DNA of 39,026 nucleotides, from positions 1 to 39,026 of the forward strand of contig JABDGE010000030.1 of the NCBI GenBank assembly GCA_013286235.1, read 5' to 3'. Positions 1 through 8,076 of the stretch are shown here, one piece after another (positions within the stretch are counted from its first letter, which is position 1; each line of letters opens with the position of its first letter). The position numbers were made by a program, and so were the translations under genes. The DNA is from Bacteroidota bacterium (GTDB lineage Bacteria; Bacteroidota; Bacteroidia; Sphingobacteriales; Sphingobacteriaceae). Below the pieces are notes generated by a model. That model ran no database searches. It had not been told where the DNA came from and saw nothing but the letters and a program-made list of their open reading frames with translations.

Positions 1-1
1 T

Positions 2-1477
2 TTTACGCAGAGCGCCCTCGCAGTTGACACTTCCAGCAGAACCAATAATACCAGCCGCTTCAGCGATAACACCATCGACTTTAGCCTGGCTTACAAAAAG
101 ACATTCAGTCAGAAGGACCAGGAGCTGGATATTTTGATCAATGAAAGTTTAGGTTCCAATACCAACGATTATACAACCCAGCAGGATTACACCAACGTCA
201 TTTATCCTTCCACCGGGTCAATCGGGACAAACCCCGGCGCCGACAAGGAGACCGTTATCCAGGTTGACTATACGCAACCCATCACCAAAACATTCTCCTT
301 CGAAACAGGGGCCAAGGCCACTATTGAAAATATCAATAACACGGTCAACACACAAACGCTTGATACCACGACGGGGGTTTATGCATTTAACCCTTTGCAA
401 AGCTACAGTTTCCAGTACAACAGCCGGGTGTACGCCTATTACCTGTCGGCTAACTTTACCTTATTCGATGATTTCCTCGACGGCAAGGCCGGTCTGAGAG
501 ACGAATACACTTCTTTAAGCTCTGATTTTCCGAACACGATTTTGCCCTCATACAACACCTTAGCCCCGTCGTTCGTGCTCTCGCATAAGCTGGATAAAAC
601 ACAAAGTATTAAAATAAGTTACTCCTACAGGATCCAGCGGCCCAATTACAATTCGCTCAATCCATTTGATAACGTCGCCGACCCTCATAACATCAGTACG
701 GGCAACCCGGACCTGAAACCGGAATTCGGCCACAATTTTGAGCTGGGCTATAATAAATCATTCAGCGACGGCGCAAATATCTATTTTGCAGGATTTTATC
801 GCTATACCACCAACGACATCCAGTCTTTTACAACGTTTGCGCCCGAATTAACGATTGACGGTACCACCTATAGTGATGTTTTTCTTAGTGAGCAGGCAAA
901 TATTGGCAAGCAGATCGATGAAGGCGCTAACCTCTTCGCTTCGCTGCCTGCAGGCAAATTTACCTTCCGGACGAATATGTTTTTTGCCAACAGGGAAGTT
1001 GAAGATCCGGGCCTGGCGACTGTAAATGGTTTTTATTACCGGATGAATTTGAATACCAGCTACGAATTTGCTAAAGACCTTGCAGCAGAGTTCTTCATCA
1101 ACTACCGGTCATCCCAGGTAACTATCCAGGGAACCAACCCGGGGTTTGTTTTTTACAATTTCGCAGTGCGTAAGCAGTTATGGAAGAGAAAGGCAAGCAT
1201 TGGCCTGACGGCGGCAAATCCGTTTAACCAGTATGTTGATGTGCGCACAACTACTTATGGCAGCAACTTTAATCAAAGCGCCTTGCGCGAAATACCATTA
1301 CGTTCATTCGGTATCAGCCTGATGTATAAGTTTGGTAAGATGGAATTCAAGAAGGAAAAACCAACCGAAGATCAGCAGGATAACGACACTACACCAGTAC
1401 CTGTCGGCACCACGCCTGCTACTGGCACTGCGCCCGCCGGAGGCGGAGGCACACCTGGCGGCGGACGCGGCCAGTAA
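2..1477 (+). CDS. TonB-dependent receptor-like outer-membrane beta-barrel protein, 3' part
   Basis: This is the C-terminal part of an outer-membrane barrel of the OMP_b-brl_3 / TonB-dependent receptor type. The frame is open from base 2, so the gene starts before the window and the in-frame TTG at 134 is not its start. About 490 residues are visible. They alternate short aromatic-rich beta strands with loops and contain the family-typical RIQRPNYNSLNPF and GNPDLKPE motifs. The last strand (SFGISLMYKFGKMEF) is followed by an unusual low-complexity Thr/Pro/Gly tail of roughly 40 residues ending GGGRGQ, so the protein does not end on the usual terminal aromatic residue. The family imports or exports ligands at the outer membrane; the substrate cannot be told here because the plug domain is missing. 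A hairpin terminator follows the stop. Confidence 0.85.
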   Translation, partial: FTQSALAVDTSSRTNNTSRFSDNTIDFSLAYKKTFSQKDQELDILINESLGSNTNDYTTQQDYTNVIYPSTGSIGTNPGADKETVIQVDYTQPITKTFSFETGAKATIENINNTVNTQTLDTTTGVYAFNPLQSYSFQYNSRVYAYYLSANFTLFDDFLDGKAGLRDEYTSLSSDFPNTILPSYNTLAPSFVLSHKLDKTQSIKISYSYRIQRPNYNSLNPFDNVADPHNISTGNPDLKPEFGHNFELGYNKSFSDGANIYFAGFYRYTTNDIQSFTTFAPELTIDGTTYSDVFLSEQANIGKQIDEGANLFASLPAGKFTFRTNMFFANREVEDPGLATVNGFYYRMNLNTSYEFAKDLAAEFFINYRSSQVTIQGTNPGFVFYNFAVRKQLWKRKASIGLTAANPFNQYVDVRTTTYGSNFNQSALREIPLRSFGISLMYKFGKMEFKKEKPTEDQQDNDTTPVPVGTTPATGTAPAGGGGTPGGGRGQ

Positions 1478-1501
1478 CGCAAGGAATACGATTACGCAAC
1501 G

Positions 1502-1540
1502 GAGCCCGAAGATGTTAATCCTCGGGCTTCGTTATAATTT
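1502..1540 (+). terminator. Probable intrinsic terminator after the receptor gene
   Basis: A 7-bp stem AGCCCGA (1503-1509) pairs with TCGGGCT (1522-1528) across a 12-nt loop. A moderately T-rich tail follows. It lies 25 nt after the receptor stop codon. Confidence 0.55.
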
Positions 1541-1559
1541 GTCCATCTCACCCATATTT

Positions 1560-1674
1560 TTCTTTCCCGCGCGTGCGGGATTGGTTCTTGGCTCTTGATT
1601 CTTCCTCCTGCTACTACCACTTCCTTCCTGGCTCTTTCCCGCACGTGCGGGATTGATTCTTGGCTCTTGACTCG
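1560..1674. repeat. Pair of direct repeats, each with a 14-bp CG-rich palindrome
   Basis: Two copies of a unit of about 45 bp lie 72 bp apart. Each has a palindrome (CCCGCGCGTGCGGG at 1566-1579 and CCCGCACGTGCGGG at 1638-1651) followed by GATTGATTCTTGGCTCTTGA-like sequence. The 370-bp gap between 1477 and 1847 holds these, the terminator and AT-rich leader DNA. I see no gene in it. Confidence 0.6.
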
Positions 1675-1846
1675 CGTATATATTAAAAACACAAATAGTA
1701 GGAGCATCTCAAATTATTTCAGTTTATTTACAGGGAAATGGGTTCCGGCGAAGGAATTTCCATTTTGTTTAAACTTATCTGCTTAATAGCGGTTTTAAAG
1801 GGAGTAAGCATAATTTTAATACCCATCGAATTTATTATAGCCGCAG

Positions 1847-3076
1847 TTGAAGACGCTTAAACCTTTCTTTCCCCTGTTATTGGTTTTAATTTCTTTAAAC
1901 GCACCTGGCCAGGTAAATACTTCCGCGCTCCTGCCGCAAACTCGTCGTGATACATTAAAGATCGATTCATCCAGGCAAAGAGATATTGTGGATGTTTACC
2001 AGCATTTTTTCTATAAGGATGCATCGCCGCAAAAACGGACGGCATCAGGCGCTTTTAATTTTTCGATCATCCCCTATGTTGGGTACTCGCTTTCAACTGG
2101 CGCTATCGCCGATGTGAGTTCCAATGCAGGGTTTTACACCGCTGCAAACCATCATCAAAATCTGTCGGTCATCACATCGGATATCGGTCTTGATTCAAAA
2201 TTGCAAAAGATACTGAGGATCCGATCCGAAATTTGGGGAAGCGATAATGAATTAAAGCTTGTTTCCGACTTGCGCTTTGATATTTATCCCACAGATACAT
2301 ACGGTCTCGGCACATTCAGCAAATTATCCACCGACGATGACATCGATTACCACTATATGAGGGTTTACGAAACGGTTTTTAAAAGGGTGGCAGGAAGTTA
2401 TTATGTCGGCGCCGGTTACAACCTCGACGACCACTATGATATTACAGCATCGGGCGATGCCGACGGCACTGTATCAGACTTCGAGAAGTATGGGCAACCC
2501 AAATCATCCGTGTCTTCCGGGTTTAACATTTCACTCTTATTTGACAACCGGAAAAACCCGATCAACCCGCTTGGAGGAGCCTATGCAAGCCTGATTTTTC
2601 GCGAAAACCCTAAGTTTTTAGGAAGCGATAACAGTTGGCGGCAGATAAAGGCCGATTTTAGAAAATACATCAGGCTGTCGCCCAATTCAAATGACATATT
2701 AGCGATATGGACTATCGCCGCATTTACATCGGGTTATGCGCCTTATCTTGATCTTCCAGCCACAGGAGCCGACATGTATAATACCAGCGGCCGCGGCTAC
2801 ATTTTAGGTCGATACAGGGGGAAAAACGAGTTGTATGCGGAAGCCGAATACCGGTTCGGGATCACTGAAAACGGGTTGATCGGTGCGGTGGTGTTTGCAA
2901 ATGCCGAAAGCTTTTCGGGCCTGCAAAGCAACTCATTCGAAGGGGTCGCACCCGCAGCCGGGCCCGGCTTACGCATAAAAGTGAACAAACATTCCAACTC
3001 CAATATTTGTATAGATTACGGCGTAGGCATTAATGGCTCCAGGGGCTTGTTTGTAAACCTGGGCGAAGTGTTCTAA
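1847..3076 (+). CDS. BamA/TamA-like outer-membrane barrel protein, tandem paralogue 1
   Basis: This 409-residue exported protein begins with a hydrophobic signal sequence (KPFFPLLLVLISLNAPGQ). It has an Asp/Ser-rich linker to about residue 65 and then a beta-barrel resembling the bacterial surface antigen (Omp85 C-terminal) family. Family-like marks are DNRKNPINPLGGAY, the GRYRGKNELY segment comparable to the BamA loop-6 RGF/RGY motif, and a terminal aromatic residue (NLGEVF). No POTRA domains are present, so it is much shorter than BamA or TamA and need not be an assembly factor. The start is TTG: there is no other start codon that would retain the signal peptide, and the other two paralogues begin at the same alignment point. 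It heads a row of three paralogues, and its substrate or role is unknown. Confidence 0.8.
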   Translation: MKTLKPFFPLLLVLISLNAPGQVNTSALLPQTRRDTLKIDSSRQRDIVDVYQHFFYKDASPQKRTASGAFNFSIIPYVGYSLSTGAIADVSSNAGFYTAANHHQNLSVITSDIGLDSKLQKILRIRSEIWGSDNELKLVSDLRFDIYPTDTYGLGTFSKLSTDDDIDYHYMRVYETVFKRVAGSYYVGAGYNLDDHYDITASGDADGTVSDFEKYGQPKSSVSSGFNISLLFDNRKNPINPLGGAYASLIFRENPKFLGSDNSWRQIKADFRKYIRLSPNSNDILAIWTIAAFTSGYAPYLDLPATGADMYNTSGRGYILGRYRGKNELYAEAEYRFGITENGLIGAVVFANAESFSGLQSNSFEGVAPAAGPGLRIKVNKHSNSNICIDYGVGINGSRGLFVNLGEVF

Positions 3077-3115
3077 ACAAAGCTATTAGCATTCCATGCC
3101 ACCGCTACCATCATT

Positions 3116-3284
3116 CAAGAAAGATTAAGATCATCGTAAATTCAGAAATTAGCGTATATATTTAGCCAAAAAGTTTTAGTCAGTGAAAACGCTCCTATAT
3201 TTTCACTTCCGGCATGTCGATGAGCTTAGTAACACAATTACGCACGTTTTTTTTCTGAATGCGTCCTCTGTAACAAATACATAG
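3116..3284 (+). pseudogene. Remnant of the promoter and 5' end of a further barrel paralogue
   Basis: The stretch from about 3116 to 3215 aligns closely with the leader and first codons of paralogue 3 (about 4740-4845), including AAATTCAGAA, TATATTTAG and GTGAAAACGCTCCTATATTT. A GTG at 3183 opens only 33 codons and meets TAG at 3282-3284. The likeness fades after about ten codons. The simplest reading is that a copy was deleted, leaving its leader. The rest of the 399-bp gap to 3476 is AT-rich DNA with no recognisable gene. Confidence 0.55.
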
Positions 3285-3475
3285 CGCTTTGCGATTCGTT
3301 GGTATCAATAAATACCATATTCCTGATATTTCTGTTATCTACCGGACGCGCCTTAAGATGACAGCGGATTTGACAAGTTTTATTTTTAAACAAGCTAAAC
3401 TTAGCGCCCCGGTTTCTGTCTTAAGATGGAAGTCATAGTTTTGAGCTTACTGAGAAATTAATTGCCGCAAACCAT

Positions 3476-4705
3476 TTGAAGTCGCCACAACTTAAACTTT
3501 TGTTCGCAGTGGTCTTCGCCTGTTCAAATACATTTGCCCAGCAAAATAACTCGCCCCTCGTAAAACAAAACAACTCCGACACACTTGTCGTGGATTCGTC
3601 AAACCAAAGGGATATTGTTGATTTGTTTGAAAAAATTGTTAACAAAAACACGTCGCCCGAAAAAAGATCAGCGGCCGGAAAATTCAACTTTTCGGTGATT
3701 CCCTACGGCGGCTATTCCCTCTCGACCGGTTATATTGCGGACCTCAGCGCCAATGCCGGTTTTTACACGGCGTCCGATCATCACCAAAACCTTTCGGTTG
3801 TTTCCTCCGACCTGGGTTACGATTCTAAGATCCAAAAACTGCTCCGAATCCGTTCAGAGATTTGGGGTACGGCCAATGATTTCAAGGTAGTATCCGATCT
3901 GCGTTACGAAATTTACCCTACCGACACTTATGGCCTCGGCACGTTCAGCAAATTAGCCAATGCCGATGCCATCGACTATCGTTACATAAGGGTTTATGAA
4001 ACGGTTCTAAAAAAAATCACCGGAAGTTATTACGTCGGTGCCGGCTATAACCTGGATTACCATTACAATATTACGGCTACGGGGGATGCCAATGGCAGCG
4101 AGTCTGATTTTATGAAATACGGCCAGCCAAAATCCTCCACTTCATCCGGCCTTAATGTCGACTTTTTGTTCGATAACCGGAAAAACCCAATTAACCCGCT
4201 TGGCGGCGCCTACGCAAGTTTCATTTTCCGTCAAAACACAACCTTTTTAGGCAGTGACAATAATTGGGAATCAGCACAGGCCGATTTCCGTAAATACATT
4301 AAGCTTTCAGCGAATTCAAATAATGTACTGGCGATATGGAGCATCGCGGCCTTTACCTGGGGCGACGCGCCGTACCTGGATCTCCCGGCAACTGGATCCG
4401 ACATGTATAACAACAGTGGTCGTGGCTATGCCATCGGTCGTTATCGCGGCAAAAACGAGTTATATCTCGAGGCTGAATATCGCTTTGGCCTTACCAATAA
4501 TGGTTTGCTTGGGGCCGTACTGTTTGCTAATGGCGAAAGCTTTTCAGGCCTGCAAAACAGTTCCTTCCAGGGCCTTGCACCTGCAGCCGGAGCTGGTCTG
4601 CGGATAAAAGTAAACAAACATTCCAACTCCAATATTTGTATAGACTACGGCGTAGGCATAAATGGCTCAAGGGGCTTGTTTGTAAACCTCGGCGAAGTGT
4701 TCTAA
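3476..4705 (+). CDS. BamA/TamA-like outer-membrane barrel protein, tandem paralogue 2
   Basis: This 409-residue protein has the same length and layout as paralogue 1 and resembles it closely along its whole length. It has a signal peptide (KLLFAVVFACSNTFAQ), an Asn/Ser-rich linker, and a barrel with DNRKNPINPLGGAY, GRYRGKNELY and terminal NLGEVF. The start is TTG, supported by alignment with both neighbours and by the signal peptide. The last 100 bp are nearly identical in DNA to the end of paralogue 1 although the genes differ more elsewhere, which suggests gene conversion. Outer-membrane location is well supported by the sequence pattern; a function beyond that is not. Confidence 0.8.
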   Translation: MKSPQLKLLFAVVFACSNTFAQQNNSPLVKQNNSDTLVVDSSNQRDIVDLFEKIVNKNTSPEKRSAAGKFNFSVIPYGGYSLSTGYIADLSANAGFYTASDHHQNLSVVSSDLGYDSKIQKLLRIRSEIWGTANDFKVVSDLRYEIYPTDTYGLGTFSKLANADAIDYRYIRVYETVLKKITGSYYVGAGYNLDYHYNITATGDANGSESDFMKYGQPKSSTSSGLNVDFLFDNRKNPINPLGGAYASFIFRQNTTFLGSDNNWESAQADFRKYIKLSANSNNVLAIWSIAAFTWGDAPYLDLPATGSDMYNNSGRGYAIGRYRGKNELYLEAEYRFGLTNNGLLGAVLFANGESFSGLQNSSFQGLAPAAGAGLRIKVNKHSNSNICIDYGVGINGSRGLFVNLGEVF

Positions 4706-4811
4706 ACAGGGTTATGCGAACTTAGCACCAATGTCAGCCATTATTCAAAAAGATTAAAATCATCTTAAATTCAGAATTCCGCATTTATATTTAGATCAAA
4801 AGCTTTAGCCA

Positions 4812-6041
4812 TTGAAAACACTCCAATATTTGCTCCTTACCATTACTGTATTTTGTTCTTTCAGGGTTACAGCCCAACGCGACACATCATTGTTAAGTAA
4901 AAATCATGCTACACCCGATTCCACATCCATCGTCGATTCCGCGAAACAACGCGATATGATCGACGTGATATTAAGGATTCTTAAAAAAGATACGGCCAGC
5001 AATTCACGGTTAAAGGCAAAAAAGCTCGTCTTTTCGGTGGTGCCGGCTGTGGGTTACTCCTTATCCACCGGATTTGCCGCTGACATTACGGCCAACGTGG
5101 CGTTTTATACAGGCGATCCGCACCAGGAGAATCTGTCCGCCATTGATGCGGAGTTTGTTTACGACACCAAAAGCCAGCGTATTTTGGCCAGCCGCTCAGA
5201 AGTTTGGTTCGACAAAAACAAGTTCAAGTTAACAACCGACCTCAGGGTGGAGCGATACCCGGTTGATACGTACGGGCTGGGTTCGGGAACCACAAGTGCG
5301 ACCGATGACCCCATTGTTTATTCCTACGTACGGACTTACGGCACGTTGTTCAAAGAGATTGTGCCCGACCTCTATGGTGGGCTGGGCTACCAGGGCGATT
5401 TCCATTACAACATTACACAGCAAGGCAATGCCAACGGAACAGTTTCTGATTATACCAAATATGGCTTTTCCAGCACTGCAACTTCATCGGGCCTGGTGGC
5501 AAACCTGCTGTACGATAACCGGCAAAATCCCATCAATCCAATAAATGGTGGTTATGCGTCAATCCTATACCGCGATAATTATACTTTTTTAGGCAGCGAT
5601 AACAACTGGCAGGAGTTGCAGATCGACTTAAGAAAGTATTTCAGGCTTTCACCCAATAATTACAACATGCTGGCCCTTTGGTCTATAACGGAATTTACGT
5701 CGGGTAATGCCCCTTATCTCGACTTGCCCGCCACTGCGTCCGACACGTATAATAACTTTGGCCGGGGATACGCCGAGCAGCGTTTCAGGGGTAAAGACTT
5801 ATTATACCTCGAGGGTGAGTTTCGTTTCGGTATCTTAAAAAATGGTTTGATTGGAGGTGTTGTTTTTGCCAACGGCGAAACGTTCTCAGGCCTGAACACC
5901 GGTTTTCAACGAGTAGCCCCTGCCATCGGCACCGGCATACGGTTAAAAATAAATAAGCATTCCGACACCAACGTATGCATCGACTATGCTTACGGTGTGG
6001 GTTCACGCGGCCTGTTTGTTAACCTCGGCGAGAACTTCTAA
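4812..6041 (+). CDS. BamA/TamA-like outer-membrane barrel protein, tandem paralogue 3
   Basis: This is the third tandem member, again 409 residues, and the most diverged of the three. It has a signal peptide (LLLTITVFCSFRVTAQ), a linker, and a barrel containing DNRQNPINPINGGYAS, the QRFRGKDLLYLEGEF loop-6-like segment and terminal NLGENF. It lacks a POTRA region. The start is TTG at 4812, directly comparable with the TTG starts of the other two and with the GTG of the remnant at 3183. Its leader (4735-4811) matches the DNA after paralogue 1, so it probably carries the ancestral promoter of the set. Similar short Omp85-like barrels are common in Bacteroidota and usually lack an assigned role. 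Confidence 0.8.
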   Translation: MKTLQYLLLTITVFCSFRVTAQRDTSLLSKNHATPDSTSIVDSAKQRDMIDVILRILKKDTASNSRLKAKKLVFSVVPAVGYSLSTGFAADITANVAFYTGDPHQENLSAIDAEFVYDTKSQRILASRSEVWFDKNKFKLTTDLRVERYPVDTYGLGSGTTSATDDPIVYSYVRTYGTLFKEIVPDLYGGLGYQGDFHYNITQQGNANGTVSDYTKYGFSSTATSSGLVANLLYDNRQNPINPINGGYASILYRDNYTFLGSDNNWQELQIDLRKYFRLSPNNYNMLALWSITEFTSGNAPYLDLPATASDTYNNFGRGYAEQRFRGKDLLYLEGEFRFGILKNGLIGGVVFANGETFSGLNTGFQRVAPAIGTGIRLKINKHSDTNVCIDYAYGVGSRGLFVNLGENF

Positions 6042-6091
6042 GGGCGCCCATAGGGAATGGCTGATAAATTTCCTTTTGCCCTTTTTATATT

Positions 6092-6230
6092 ATGCCCCTT
6101 CGGGGCAACCCGTTTGTAGAAAAAATACAAAAGAAAAATATTGCCCCAGAGGGGCTACCCTTTTTTACCAGGAAAACACATCCGATCTTCTGGCTAAAAT
6201 TAATTTTGATGGTTGAAAGGGATTTCCCCG
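6092..6230. repeat. Dispersed element with paired GCCCC/GGGGC hairpins, copy 1
   Basis: Two hairpins (GCCCCTTCGGGGC and GCCCCAGAGGGGC) lie about 60 bp apart. They are separated by CCGTTTGTAGAA-like DNA and followed by GGCTAAAATTAATTTTGA. The same order recurs at 25803-25935. Most of the 330-bp gap before 6373 is this element plus AT-rich leader DNA. Confidence 0.6.
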
Positions 6231-6372
6231 TAGCAGCCCATCAATTATTTACCGCATAAATTTCAAATTTTAAAGGATATTTGAAGCAAACTTGTTTCAT
6301 TTGCATACCATTACACCGTCCGCTGATTAGCCAATCAGTTCGCCGGTATAACAACTCTTAAAACAACCGCTT

Positions 6373-6702
6373 ATGGCCCGGTACAGTCTTACACTCGATC
6401 TGAAAGATGATCCGGCTTTGATTGCCGAATACGAACGGTACCATACCGCCATATGGCCCGAAATTCACGACAGTATTACCAGCTCAGGCATTACTAACAT
6501 GGAGATATACCTGCACGACAACCGCTTGTTTATGATAATGGAAACCGATGAAACCTTCACCTTTGAGCGAAAAGCAGCCATGGATGGGGCCAATCCAAAA
6601 GTGCAGGAGTGGGAAGAACTCATGTGGAAATACCAGCAGCCGCTGAAAGGTGCCGGGAAAGGCGTGAAGTGGGTGCTGATGAACATGATATTTCAATTAT
6701 AA
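6373..6702 (+). CDS. RhaM-family sugar mutarotase, probably for L-fucose
   Basis: This 109-residue protein is full length for the L-rhamnose mutarotase (RhaM, formerly DUF718) family. Members interconvert alpha and beta anomers of 6-deoxy-hexoses in the cytoplasm. Family-typical segments are YSLTLDLKDDP near the start, YHTAIWPEI with His24, SGITNMEIYLHDNRLFM and the KWVLM segment near the end. There is no signal peptide. It starts a run of co-oriented genes, 7 nt before a fucosidase, which argues for L-fucose as the physiological sugar although the family name says rhamnose. The ATG start fits the known N-terminus of the family. Substrate choice is inferred from context only. Confidence 0.85.
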   Translation: MARYSLTLDLKDDPALIAEYERYHTAIWPEIHDSITSSGITNMEIYLHDNRLFMIMETDETFTFERKAAMDGANPKVQEWEELMWKYQQPLKGAGKGVKWVLMNMIFQL

Positions 6703-6709
6703 ACTTAAT

Positions 6710-8065
6710 ATGAACAGGAGATTATTGTTACTCGCGACGATGCTGATGCTAACTGTTTCGCCGGCTTTCGCCCAAAAAATGATCGGGAATGAAACCGATG
6801 CCGAAAAACAAAAACGGATGGAATGGTGGTCGGACGCCCGTTTCGGGATGTTCATCCACTGGGGGCTGTACTCCTTAGCCGCCCGCCACGAATGGGTAAA
6901 GCATAACGAGCACCTGACGAACGAGGAATATCAAAAGTATTTCCAGCAGTTCGATCCTGATCATTTCGATCCGCATAAATGGGCCAGGGCGGCAAAGGCG
7001 GCCGGCATGAAATACGCCGTGCTGACCACCAAACACCACGAAGGTTTTTGCCTTTTCGATTCGAAATACACCGACTATAAAGCAACGAACACCAAAGCCA
7101 ACCGCGACCTGGTGAAGGAATATGTGCAGGCTTTTAGGGAAGAAGGCCTTAAAGTGGGCTTTTATTATTCGCTGCTTGACTGGCATCACCCGGATTACAC
7201 CATGGACGATGTGCACCCGTTAGTGCAGGTCGATACATCGGAGGCCAACTACCGTCGTTTGAACAAAGGGCGCGATATGGCGAAATACCGGCAATACCTC
7301 CGCAACCAGGTAACCGAGCTGCTGACCAACTACGGCAAAATAGACGTCCTTTGGCTTGACTGGAGCTGGGACAAAGGCGCCAAACGCGGCAAAGGCGAGG
7401 ACGATTGGGGTTCGGTTGAATTGCTGAAACTGGTGCGCAAACTGCAGCCGGGCATTATCGTGAACAATCGACTGGGCCTTGACGAATACAAAGACGGCGG
7501 CGATTTCCAGACACCCGAGCAGGTAAGCAGCGCGGAATTAGCCAAATACCGCGGCAAAACGTTCGAAACCTGCCAAACCTTTTCCGGGTCCTGGGGCTAT
7601 TACCGCGACGAAAATACCTGGAAAACGCACCGCCAGCTGCTCGATCTGCTCATCACCTCGGTTAGCAATGGCGGCAACCTGATATTAAACGTGGGCCCCA
7701 CCGCGCGCGGCGAATTTGATTACCGCGCCACCAATGCGCTCGACAGCCTTTCGTATTGGATGCACGCCAACAGCAAAGCCATTTACGATTGCACCTACGC
7801 CCCATCGAATTTTCAGGTACCGGAGGGCAGCAAGCTTACCTACAACCCCACAACACGCCGTTTATACATACATTTGTACGATTATCCGAAGGGAAAACTT
7901 ATCCTGCGAGGCTATGGGGGCAAGGTAAAATACGCGCAGTTTGTAAACGATAGCTCGGAGCTGCTGTTTAAACCTTCGGACGCGAATACAGGCGACCTGT
8001 TACTGACGCTGCCTGAAAAGAAACCGCCATACGAAATACCAGTTGTAGAGCTTACGCTGGACTAA
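6710..8065 (+). CDS. Secreted GH29 alpha-L-fucosidase (first of two)
   Basis: This 451-residue glycoside hydrolase family 29 enzyme removes alpha-L-fucose from glycans. A Sec signal (RRLLLLATMLMLTVSPAFAQ) is followed by the catalytic barrel. GH29 marks are FGMFIHWGLYSLAARHEW, TTKHHEGFCLF, GFYYSLLDWHHPDY and LNVGPTARGEF. The expected nucleophile is Asp217 in DVLWLDWSW. After about residue 350 a small C-terminal beta domain follows. The enzyme probably acts in the periplasm or at the surface and feeds fucose to the neighbouring cytosolic enzymes. It follows the mutarotase by 7 nt and precedes the dehydratase by 11 nt, so the three are very likely one transcript. Linkage specificity cannot be read from the sequence. 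Confidence 0.92.
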   Translation: MNRRLLLLATMLMLTVSPAFAQKMIGNETDAEKQKRMEWWSDARFGMFIHWGLYSLAARHEWVKHNEHLTNEEYQKYFQQFDPDHFDPHKWARAAKAAGMKYAVLTTKHHEGFCLFDSKYTDYKATNTKANRDLVKEYVQAFREEGLKVGFYYSLLDWHHPDYTMDDVHPLVQVDTSEANYRRLNKGRDMAKYRQYLRNQVTELLTNYGKIDVLWLDWSWDKGAKRGKGEDDWGSVELLKLVRKLQPGIIVNNRLGLDEYKDGGDFQTPEQVSSAELAKYRGKTFETCQTFSGSWGYYRDENTWKTHRQLLDLLITSVSNGGNLILNVGPTARGEFDYRATNALDSLSYWMHANSKAIYDCTYAPSNFQVPEGSKLTYNPTTRRLYIHLYDYPKGKLILRGYGGKVKYAQFVNDSSELLFKPSDANTGDLLLTLPEKKPPYEIPVVELTLD

Positions 8066-8076
8066 ACGAACGACAC

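Noticed and set aside
134..1477. TTG at 134 as the start of the receptor gene
   Set aside because: The same frame is open to the left edge of the window and codes for continuing barrel strands, so the gene is cut by the window.
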